Assembly (NCBI GenBank): GCA_963707905.1 | Contig: CAVPSA010000026.1 | Coordinates: forward strand, 62,001-126,000 | Source: DASXKD01 sp963707905 | GTDB taxonomy: Bacteria; Actinomycetota; Actinomycetes; Streptosporangiales; Streptosporangiaceae | Reading direction: 5' to 3' | DNA: 64,000 nucleotides | Part shown: positions 26,761-33,450 of the stretch, in pieces | Position numbering within the stretch: the first letter of the stretch is position 1 | How the letters are laid out: every line of letters begins with the position of its first letter | The notes under the pieces: model-generated | Databases searched by the model: none | What the model was told of the DNA's origin: nothing | What the model saw: only the letters and a program-made list of their open reading frames with translations | Made by a program: the position numbers and the translations under genes

Positions 26761-27243
26761 GCGTTCGCCGGGCGTTCCCGGGTGATGTCAACCAAACCTC
26801 ACGCCGGTTATACACGCCGATTTCAGATCACGGAACGAAAACGGAAACGGGACTCCGGGGCCGGGACAGTGCAAGCGATTGTATTTCGCGCAATTACAAC
26901 ACGTGATTCGGAGTTGCTTATACGTAACGGGTATTCCCGGTGCTCCGGGAAGGCTGGGCATGCCCTGGCGGGGGATAGGGCCGCCAGGAGGTGGCCCCGG
27001 CGCGGACAGAACTCCGCGCCGGGGTCACCTCCTGCCAGCCGATGGCTGGGTCGCGGGGGAGTTCCCTGGCCAACCCGCTACGGACAAGGCAGGGTGGCGG
27101 CGGGACGGGCTGCCGGCCAATGGCTGGGTGCGGGGTGCGCCCGCTACGGACGGGGCAGGTGGAGAGCACGGGCTGCCTTGGCTGGTCAGGGTGCGCGGGC
27201 GCACGGTTGTCACCGCGGGGGCGGGAACGGGGTGCTCGGCTGG
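26761..27243. other. Intergenic region with hairpin, operator-like palindrome and repeats
   Basis: No credible gene is present in these 483 bases. The AT-rich part (26870-26930) is unusual here and holds TTGTA-N11-TACAA (26879-26899), a likely promoter/operator of the NB-ARC/TPR gene. The strong hairpin at 26983-27036 is listed separately. Imperfect direct repeats around ATGGCTGGGT and CCCGCTACGGAC occur at about 27042-27094 and 27120-27156. Confidence 0.5.
26983..27036 (-). terminator. Long hairpin downstream of metF, probable operon terminator
   Basis: Two 24-base arms (26983-27006 and 27013-27036) pair at 22 of 24 positions around a 6-nt loop. The hairpin lies about 210 bp past the metF stop in the direction of transcription, so it could end the corrinoid operon. 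It has no T-tract. The length and symmetry would also suit a remnant of a small mobile element. Confidence 0.5.
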
Positions 27244-28125
27244 TCAGGGGTGGGCGGTTGCCCGGGCGTCGCCTGTGCGGGCGAGCAGTTCCTTGCGCCA
27301 CTGTTCGGTCTGCTGGACCTGGTTGAACGTGAACAGGTGCAGTCCCGCGACCCCGGCGGCCGGCGCGGTGACAGCCGGGCCCAGCCTGGCGAGCAGGCGC
27401 TCCGGCCGGTAACCGCCCGGCGTGCCGAACCGCAGGAACCATTCCACGTGCCCGGCGAGGAACCGGGCGGACTCGCTGGCCCCGGCCTTGGCGGCCATTC
27501 GCAGCAGCCGGGTCCGTTCCACCGGCCCGGCCAGCCCCACATACAGCGGCAGGGTGACGCCGCGGGCGCGGATCCGGCGGATCCAGCGGCGCACCGTAGC
27601 CGGGTCGAAGCACAGGTTGCTCACGATGTAGGCGGCCAGCCGCCGCTTGTCCCACATGGCCTGGATCGTGATGTCGTCATCGATCCTCGGATGCGACTCT
27701 GGGTACCCGGTGATCCCGGTCCGCGGAAAAGGATTGCCCATTTCGGCCAGCCGCTCAAGCAATGACAAAGCGCTGTCGAAACGGCCCGCCGGGGGATCGG
27801 CGTCACCGGCCGGGATGAAAACGTCGTCCACGCCGCAGGCGATCAGCCGGGCGGCGATGTCGGCCAGGTGCGCATCGTCGCGCACCAGCCGGGCGGACAG
27901 GTGCGGAACCACCTGATAACCGAGCCCCGCCAGCTTCTCGGTCAGGTCCAGCGTGGCGTCCAGGCCCTTGGTGGGGGAGGCGGTCACGGTCACCGTCATG
28001 CCGGCCGGCACCCACTGCACCACGGCGTCCGCCACGCCGCCGGCCGGGAACACCTCATACCGCGGGTGCTCGAGCAACGGCGCCGCAGCGGCCAGCCCGC
28101 CGCGCAACGGCCCGCCCCGGATCAC
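27244..28125 (-). CDS. metF: Methylenetetrahydrofolate reductase family protein
   Basis: The 293-residue TIM-barrel protein is of the MetF family. Recognisable parts are YEVFPAGG, TVTASPTKGLDATLDL, VPHLSARL, GVDDVFIPAGD, ITGYPESHP and LHLFTFNQVQQTEQW. It interconverts methylene-THF and methyl-THF. In this operon it would oxidise the methyl-THF made by the corrinoid pathway (inference) rather than feed methionine synthesis. The GTG start at 28125 is set by GGAG 8 nt upstream and lies inside a tandem repeat whose earlier copies carry the same ribosome site and GTG. It is the last gene of the operon. Confidence 0.85.
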   Translation of the reverse strand: MIRGGPLRGGLAAAAPLLEHPRYEVFPAGGVADAVVQWVPAGMTVTVTASPTKGLDATLDLTEKLAGLGYQVVPHLSARLVRDDAHLADIAARLIACGVDDVFIPAGDADPPAGRFDSALSLLERLAEMGNPFPRTGITGYPESHPRIDDDITIQAMWDKRRLAAYIVSNLCFDPATVRRWIRRIRARGVTLPLYVGLAGPVERTRLLRMAAKAGASESARFLAGHVEWFLRFGTPGGYRPERLLARLGPAVTAPAAGVAGLHLFTFNQVQQTEQWRKELLARTGDARATAHP

Positions 28126-28253
28126 GGCTTGCTCCGGGGGGCAGGCCCGCCCCGGCCGCCCGCGTCCGGCCAGCCCCGGATCACGGCTTGCTCCGGGGGG
28201 CAGGCCCGCCCCGGCCGCCCGCGTCCGGCCAGCCCCGGATCACGGCTTGCTCC
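28119..28253 (-). repeat. 59-bp tandem repeat forming coupled minigenes before metF
   Basis: Two identical 59-bp units (28119-28177 and 28178-28236) and a 17-bp partial third (28237-28253) contain the stop/start junction GTGA. On the minus strand each unit has a GGAG site and GTG. It encodes a 20-residue peptide whose TGA overlaps the next GTG by 4 nt. The chain is: DUF1638 stop (28240-28242), minigene 28243-28181, minigene 28184-28122, then metF at 28125. The predicted peptide is VIRGWPDAGGRGGPAPRSKP. Confidence 0.85.
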
Positions 28254-28938
28254 AGGCATCCGGCGCGCCCAAATCAGAGCCTGTTCCCGGACTCGTTTGT
28301 GGGCGATCACGCCAACGACCACATTCTTTTGTGGGCGTTGGCGCCAACGACCACATACCGGCCGTGGTGAGCAGGGCCTCCAGTTCGCGTTCCAGGCGGG
28401 CGGTCCCTGTCGGCACGACGGTGAGCGGCAGGCCGAACCTGGCGGCGACCCGCTCCGCTTCCGCGGCCAGCCCCGGCTCCCACTCCTGGGCCAGCCAGAC
28501 CAGACGGCGGTAGTGCCCGAAGTAGTCCGGCCACAGCTCCGGGTGCCGGTCCAGGCCCAGTTCGGCGAGCACCGTCTTGGCGAAGCTCCGGACCAGGAAA
28601 TCGGTGAGCACATACGTGCCAGGCTCGGCCTCGAACACCGCCCGGATCCGCTCGGGACCGGCCAGCACGTCGTAACAGTGCAGCCCCGGCAGCCGCCGCA
28701 GCCCCAGCCGCGCGCATACCTCGTCCAAGGCGCCGTACGTGCCGCAGTCGGCGTAGGCCACGGCGACCCGTTGCCCGCGGGCCAGGGCCTGGAGGGCCAA
28801 TCGTTCGGCTTCAAAGGCAATTTTGGCCGGGCGGTTGTGCAGCAGGGCGGGCAGGCAATGCAGCTCGGCCCGCCAGCCGCGGCGGCCGAGGATCTCCCGC
28901 AGATGCCCGCCGAGGGCACCGCAGGCGATCACCGTCAC
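28240..28938 (-). CDS. DUF1638-domain protein
   Basis: The protein is 232 residues from a GTG at 28938 that follows GAGG. It begins VTVIACGALGGHLREIL and includes RVAVAYADCGTYGALDEVCARLGLRRLPGLHCYDVLAG, which is DUF1638. As I recall, members are found beside corrinoid methyltransferase and RamA/RACo-type genes, and their biochemical role is unknown. Conserved cysteines (ACGAL, ADCGTYG, LHCYD) could bind a metal or corrinoid (inference). The last 38 residues are low-complexity sequence coded by short repeats at 28240-28357, so the natural C-terminus has probably been replaced. It begins 28 bp after the activator gene. Confidence 0.75.
   Translation of the reverse strand: MTVIACGALGGHLREILGRRGWRAELHCLPALLHNRPAKIAFEAERLALQALARGQRVAVAYADCGTYGALDEVCARLGLRRLPGLHCYDVLAGPERIRAVFEAEPGTYVLTDFLVRSFAKTVLAELGLDRHPELWPDYFGHYRRLVWLAQEWEPGLAAEAERVAARFGLPLTVVPTGTARLERELEALLTTAGMWSLAPTPTKECGRWRDRPQTSPGTGSDLGAPDAWSKP
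28295..28357. repeat. Two 32-bp-spaced palindromic repeats
   Basis: TTTGTGGGCG...CGCCAACGACCACAT occurs at 28296-28324 and 28328-28356. The second copy holds the perfect palindrome GTTGGCGCCAAC flanked by TGTGG/CCACA. They form the tail of the DUF1638 reading frame. In another frame the minus strand reads VVVGANAHKR, reminiscent of the N-terminus of IS110-family transposases, so this may be an insertion scar. Confidence 0.55.
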
Positions 28939-28966
28939 CGGCGCCTCAGGGGGCGCCGTGGGCGGC

Positions 28967-30841
28967 TCATGCGGGGAAGGACAACTGCGCGACGAAGCGG
29001 TCGTTGAAGTCGGCGCGGTCGGACAGCTCGACATACCTCACCTCCTCCAGCAGCGCCATGGCGCCAGCGCGCTCGCGCAGCGACAGCAGCGACATCTTCG
29101 CCCCTTCGCCCGCCACATTCCCCGCGCTTACCACCCTGGTCACGCCGATCGGCGGGACCAGGCCGAGCCGGATCGCATTGGCGGGGGACAGGTAGCTGCC
29201 GAACGAGCCGGCGAGCAGCACCTGCTGGATGTCCGTGACGTGCAGCCCGGCCTCCTCCAGCAGGATGCGCCACCCGGTGGCGATCGCCGCCTTGGCGAAC
29301 TGGAGTTCCCGCACGTCCCGCTGGGACAGGTAGACGCACTGCGACACGTCGCCCGGCTCGCCGAGCCAGTGCAGCACGAACACCCGTTCCTGGCCGGTCC
29401 TGGTCAGCCGGCCCGCCAGCCCCGGCGCCATCGACGCCACCTCCTGCTCGGGCACGAACCGGCCGGAGTGGTCCAGCAGGCCCAGCTTCACCAGGCCGGT
29501 CACCGCGTCGACGAGCCCCGAGCCGCACAGTCCTGCGGGCTCGGCGTCCCCGATGACCTTGAGGTCCAGCCCGTCGGGGGTCATCGTGACCACCTCGATC
29601 GCGCCGTCGGCGGCGCGCATGCCGCACCGGATCGCCGCGCCCTCGAACGCGGGCCCGGCGGGCGCGGCGGTGGCCAGCAGCCAGTCCCGGTTACCCAGCA
29701 CGATCTCGCAGTTCGTGCCGATGTCCACGAACAGCCGGATCCGGGCGTCCCGGTCCATGCCCGAGGCGAGCAGCCCGGCGGTGATGTCCCCGCCGACGTA
29801 CGCGCCGAACGCGGGGAACACCACGGCGCGTGCCCGCGGGTGCACCGCGATGCCCAGGTCGGCGGCGAGCACCTCGGGGAACAGCCGGGTGGCCATGATG
29901 AACGGGGCCATGCCGAGCGGCTCGGGGTCGATGCCGAGCACCACGTGGGTCATGGTGGCGTTACCTGCCACCGCCACCTCGTAGACCTCGTGGGGCTGCA
30001 CGAGGCCTTGTGCGCACACCTCGGCGGCGAGATCTGCCAGTGTCTGCGCCGCCAGCCCGCGTAGCCGTTCCAGCCCCCCGGGGTCCAGCATCGTCGCGCT
30101 GATCCGGCTGATCACGTCCGCGCCGAACGGCTGCTGCGCGTTGAGCACCGACGCCACCGCGACCGGCGTCCCGGTGGACAGGTCGAGCAGCGTCGCGACG
30201 ACGGTGGTGGTACCGAGGTCGAAGGCGATGCCGAACCGGCGGGCCGAGGTGTCACCCCGTTCCACGTCGATCAGCACGTCATCCACGATCACCGCGGTGA
30301 CCTTGTAATCCGCGGCGCGCAGCGCCCGGGGAATCGCCCGCAGCGCTTCGAGGTCCATCCGCAGGTCGAGGTCGTCGAGCGCGGCCAGCAGCCGCTCGGC
30401 GTCGCTGACCTGGTCGCTCAGGGTTGGCTCGGCCAGTTCCAGATAGCGCTTTTGCACCGCGGGGCGCAGGATCACCTGCCTGCCGACGCCGACCGTGGCG
30501 GCCTTGGGCCTGGTGACGAGCGGCGGCACGTCCACCCGGGTGTCGGACAGGGCCTGGGCCCGGCAGGCCAGCCGCCATCCCTGCCGCAGCTCTTCTGGCG
30601 TGAACGCGCGGATGTCCAGCGACGACGGCGTCGCCGCGCCGTCGTCCAGCACCTGGACCTTGCACTTCTTGCAGGTGCCATGGCCGCCGCAGGTGGAGTC
30701 GATCGCGATCCCGTTCCAGCTCGCGGCGTCGAACAGGGTCACTCCGTGCGGTACCCGCACCCGCCGGGCACCGGGCTCGAAGGTCAGATCCACCCGGACC
30801 GGCCCGGTGGCCCCGGTCTCCAGGTGCACGGTGCTGGTCAT
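28967..30841 (-). CDS. RACo/RamA-like corrinoid reductive activator (2Fe-2S + ASKHA)
   Basis: The 624-residue protein has an N-terminal 2Fe-2S ferredoxin domain (C51, C57, C60, C93), a linker, and a DUF4445/ASKHA ATPase half. The ATPase signatures are FGIAFDLGTTTVVATLLDL, RLFVDIGTNCEIVLG, AGLCGSGLVDAV and VLLAGSFGSYL. Proteins of this type use ATP to return accidentally oxidised cob(II)alamin of a corrinoid protein to cob(I)alamin. It is RACo-like (2Fe-2S) rather than RamA-like (4Fe-4S). It overlaps the upstream methyltransferase by 4 nt (ATGA), so its partner is almost certainly the corrinoid protein in this operon. The electron donor is not encoded in the operon, but ferredoxin-linked enzymes are 6 kb away. 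Confidence 0.9.
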   Translation of the reverse strand: MTSTVHLETGATGPVRVDLTFEPGARRVRVPHGVTLFDAASWNGIAIDSTCGGHGTCKKCKVQVLDDGAATPSSLDIRAFTPEELRQGWRLACRAQALSDTRVDVPPLVTRPKAATVGVGRQVILRPAVQKRYLELAEPTLSDQVSDAERLLAALDDLDLRMDLEALRAIPRALRAADYKVTAVIVDDVLIDVERGDTSARRFGIAFDLGTTTVVATLLDLSTGTPVAVASVLNAQQPFGADVISRISATMLDPGGLERLRGLAAQTLADLAAEVCAQGLVQPHEVYEVAVAGNATMTHVVLGIDPEPLGMAPFIMATRLFPEVLAADLGIAVHPRARAVVFPAFGAYVGGDITAGLLASGMDRDARIRLFVDIGTNCEIVLGNRDWLLATAAPAGPAFEGAAIRCGMRAADGAIEVVTMTPDGLDLKVIGDAEPAGLCGSGLVDAVTGLVKLGLLDHSGRFVPEQEVASMAPGLAGRLTRTGQERVFVLHWLGEPGDVSQCVYLSQRDVRELQFAKAAIATGWRILLEEAGLHVTDIQQVLLAGSFGSYLSPANAIRLGLVPPIGVTRVVSAGNVAGEGAKMSLLSLRERAGAMALLEEVRYVELSDRADFNDRFVAQLSFPA

Positions 30842-31722
30842 GGTGACGGCTGGGCGGCCGCCGCGGCGGCCGCGGCCTGCTGGGCCCGGTGCGCGGCGAT
30901 CCAGGACGCGCCCCAGGGGTCCCGGTCAAGCAGCAGGTCGGCTGCCTTGACCGCGCGGACGATCTGCGGCGACCGGGCGTCCATGATGGCGCTGGTCAGG
31001 CCGTGCGAGATGGCCACGGGCAGGAACGCGGCCCCGATCGCGTGCCGGTCCGGCATGCCGAACGACACGTTCGAGGCACCCAGCGTCATGTTCACGCCGA
31101 ATTCATCGCGCAGCAGTGCGATCGTTTCCAGCGTCCGGATTCCGTGCCCGGTGTCGGCACCGACCGGCATGGCCAGCGGGTCGATCACGATGTCCTCGAT
31201 CGGAATCCCGTACTGCCGCGTTGCCACGTCGATGAGCTTGCGGGCCAGTTCCACCCGGCGGGCCGGCTCCTCGGGGATCTCCTCCTCGTCGTTGGGCAGG
31301 CCGATGACCGCGGCGCCGTACTTGCGCACCAGGGGCAGGATCGCCGCCAGCCGGTCGTCCTCGGCGGTGACCGAGTTGACCAGCGCCTTGCCCTGGTAGG
31401 CCGCCAGGCCCGCGTCCAGGACCTCGATGATCGAGGAGTCGATGACCAGCGGCAGGTCGGTCAGCCCCTGGATGAGCCGGACCGCGCGGCTCATGAGTTC
31501 CGCCTCGTCGGCCAGGGGTGCGCCCATGTTCACGTCGAGCACCATGGCGCCGCCGGCGACCTGCTGGGCCACATCGGTCTCCACCCGGGACATGTCGCCG
31601 GCCCGCAGTTCCCCCTGGAACGCCTTGCGCCCGGTCGGGTTGATCCGCTCACCGATGATGCAGAACGGCTGGCCGGGGCCGATGAGGACCTGCCTGGCCG
31701 CTGAGGAGAGGACGGTGTCCAC
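30838..31722 (-). CDS. Methyltetrahydrofolate:corrinoid methyltransferase (MtgA/AcsE-like)
   Basis: The 294-residue pterin-binding TIM barrel has the family marks GERINPTGRKAF, VLDVNMGAP, PLVIDSS, VNSVTAED and LGASNVSFGMPDRHAI. Such enzymes move a methyl group between methyl-THF and the corrinoid protein. With a demethylating MttB partner the direction would be corrinoid to THF (inference). The GTG start is 9 bp after the corrinoid-protein stop, and the gene ends in an Ala-rich low-complexity tail. Its stop overlaps the activator start. Confidence 0.9.
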   Translation of the reverse strand: MDTVLSSAARQVLIGPGQPFCIIGERINPTGRKAFQGELRAGDMSRVETDVAQQVAGGAMVLDVNMGAPLADEAELMSRAVRLIQGLTDLPLVIDSSIIEVLDAGLAAYQGKALVNSVTAEDDRLAAILPLVRKYGAAVIGLPNDEEEIPEEPARRVELARKLIDVATRQYGIPIEDIVIDPLAMPVGADTGHGIRTLETIALLRDEFGVNMTLGASNVSFGMPDRHAIGAAFLPVAISHGLTSAIMDARSPQIVRAVKAADLLLDRDPWGASWIAAHRAQQAAAAAAAAQPSP

Positions 31723-31731
31723 GCCGGCCGC

Positions 31732-32397
31732 CTACGCGGGCAGCGCGGCGCGGCGCCGCTGGATCAGTTCCTTGGCCCGGACCACCGCCGCCGAGGCGTC
31801 CGCGGCGTACCCGTCGGCGCCCACCACGTCGGCGTACTCCTGGGTGACCGGGGCGCCGCCGACCATGACGATCACCTGATCGCGCAGCCCGGACTTCTCC
31901 AGCGCGTTGATGTTCGCCTTGAACATCGGCATGGTCGTGGTGAGGAACGCGGAGAAGCCGAGGATGTCGGGCTGGTGCTCGCGCACCGCGTCGATGAACT
32001 TCTCCGGTGACACCTGGACGCCCAGGTCGATCACCTCGAACCCGGCGCCCTCGAACATGATGTTCACCAGGTTCTTGCCGATGTCGTGCACGTCACCCTT
32101 GACCGTGCCCATGACGATCTTCCCGATGGTCTGCGCCCCGGTCTCGGCCAGCAGCGGCCGCAGGATCTCCAGCGCCCCGGCCATCGCCTTGCCCGCGATC
32201 AGCATCTCCGGCACGAAGAAGTCGCCGCGTTCGAACCGGGCGCCGACCTCTTCAAGCGCCGGGATCAGCGCGTCGTAGAGCAGTGTCTCCGGGCCCAGGC
32301 CCATCCCCAGCCCGGTGTTGGTCAGCTCAAGCACGGCCGGCGCGTTGCCCACCAGGGTGTCGTCGTACAACTGCTTGAGAAGCTCGTCGGGGGTCAC
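31732..32397 (-). CDS. Corrinoid (B12-binding) methyltransferase protein, MtgC/MttC-like
   Basis: The 221-residue protein has the two expected domains. Residues about 1-85 are the helical cap (B12-binding 2). Residues about 90-215 are the Rossmann cobalamin domain with GTVKGDVHDIGKNLV, in which H104 is the lower axial cobalt ligand, followed by the SAFLTTTM and VMVGGAPVT motifs. It shuttles methyl groups from the MttB-type enzyme to the THF methyltransferase. Its GTG overlaps the iclR stop by 4 nt and AGAAGG precedes it, so regulator and carrier are translationally coupled. Confidence 0.92.
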   Translation of the reverse strand: MTPDELLKQLYDDTLVGNAPAVLELTNTGLGMGLGPETLLYDALIPALEEVGARFERGDFFVPEMLIAGKAMAGALEILRPLLAETGAQTIGKIVMGTVKGDVHDIGKNLVNIMFEGAGFEVIDLGVQVSPEKFIDAVREHQPDILGFSAFLTTTMPMFKANINALEKSGLRDQVIVMVGGAPVTQEYADVVGADGYAADASAAVVRAKELIQRRRAALPA

Positions 32398-33227
32398 GCG
32401 GCACCTTCTCTCCGTGCTTGGGCTGGTTGCTGTGCCCGGGTGGCATGTGCCACGCGATCCTGCCCCGGCGCGGGCCCATCCGGCCGGTGGCCCAGGACCG
32501 CGGACAGGTCGCTGGCCTGGGCCATGCACGCGGCGGCCACATCGGCGACCCGCGCCGGCGTCAGCCGGGTCCCTGGCCCGGACACCGACAGCGCGGCGAC
32601 CACGGCACCGCCGTCCCGGCGGACCGGGGCGGCCACCGCCACCAGGCCGGGTTCCAGTTCGCCGTCGATGACCGCGTAGCCGCGCTCGCGGACGGCGGCA
32701 AGCTCGGCCTCCAGTGCCGCCCGGCTGGTGATGCTCTGCTCGGTGCGCCGCTCCAGCCGGCCTGCCGGCAGCTTCGCCGTGCCGTAGGCGAGCAGCACTT
32801 TGCCGATCGCGCTGCAGTGCAGCGGCACCGCCAGGCCCAGCCAGTTGGTGGCCCCGATCAGGTAGACGCTGTCCACCTGGGCGATCTGCTCGACTCTGCC
32901 GTCCCGCCCGACGCCAAGGTTCACGGTCTCGCCGGTGGCCTCGCCGAGCCGGTCCAGGTAGGGCTGGGCGACCTCGGTCAGCCCCGCCTCGGCACCGCCG
33001 CGCCAGGCGAACCTGACGAACATCTCCCCGGGGCGGAACCGGCCCGCGTCGTCGCGGCGCACCAGCCCGTTGCGCTCGAGCGCCAGCAGCAGCCGCGACG
33101 TGGTGCTCTTGGCCAGCCCGGTGGCCGCGGCCAGCTCGGTGAACGTGACGGACCCCGGCGCGTGCACCACCTCGGTGAGCAGCCGCGCGGCACGGTCCAC
33201 CGCCTGGGTTCCGTTAGGACTGCTCAC
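32394..33227 (-). CDS. IclR-family regulator of the corrinoid cluster
   Basis: The 277-residue protein has a winged helix (AVDRAARLLTEVVHAPGSVTFTELAAATGLAKSTTSRLLLALERNGLVRR) and an IclR effector domain (ATNWLGLAVPLHCSAIGKVLLAYG...). A further open frame upstream of the chosen GTG (33227) only translates the 15-bp operator repeats and is not real coding. As first gene of the operon and divergent from the MttB gene, it is placed to control both transcripts through the repeat region at 33283-33346. The effector is probably the methylated substrate or its product (inference). Confidence 0.88.
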   Translation of the reverse strand: MSSPNGTQAVDRAARLLTEVVHAPGSVTFTELAAATGLAKSTTSRLLLALERNGLVRRDDAGRFRPGEMFVRFAWRGGAEAGLTEVAQPYLDRLGEATGETVNLGVGRDGRVEQIAQVDSVYLIGATNWLGLAVPLHCSAIGKVLLAYGTAKLPAGRLERRTEQSITSRAALEAELAAVRERGYAVIDGELEPGLVAVAAPVRRDGGAVVAALSVSGPGTRLTPARVADVAAACMAQASDLSAVLGHRPDGPAPGQDRVAHATRAQQPAQARREGAA

Positions 33228-33282
33228 CGCGCCTGCCTGTCGGTTGCCGCGCCAGCCCGGCCCGCGCCAAGCCTGGCCACAT

Positions 33283-33346
33283 AGTTCCGTGCATAAGAGT
33301 TCTGTGCAGCAGAGTTCTGTGCAGCAAAGTTCCACGTTGCGGAACT
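33283..33346. promoter_or_regulatory. Operator array between iclR and mttB: four 15-bp repeats and a palindrome
   Basis: Four tandem 15-bp units start at 33283, 33298, 33313 and 33328. All begin AGTTC, and the middle two differ only at the last base. The last unit merges into the perfect palindrome AGTTCC-N7-GGAACT (33328-33346). The array sits centrally in the 223-bp divergent promoter region, which is AT-richer to its right (33346-33366). Spacing of 15 bp places repeats 1.4 helical turns apart. It is probably the binding site of the IclR protein. Confidence 0.6.
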
Positions 33347-33450
33347 CTGTTCTACTATGTGATCCTACGATCGGGGTCTTGGCCGGTCAAGGCTGCGCCG
33401 GCCAGTGCCCGCAGGGCCGCCCCGGGGTCAGCCGGAAGAGGCAGGTGGCG

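Noticed and set aside
33283..33346. Tandem repeats considered as a CRISPR array or coding repeat (MELCCTELCC...)
   Set aside because: Units are 15 bp with no unique spacers, lie in a divergent promoter, and the upstream frame merely translates the repeats.
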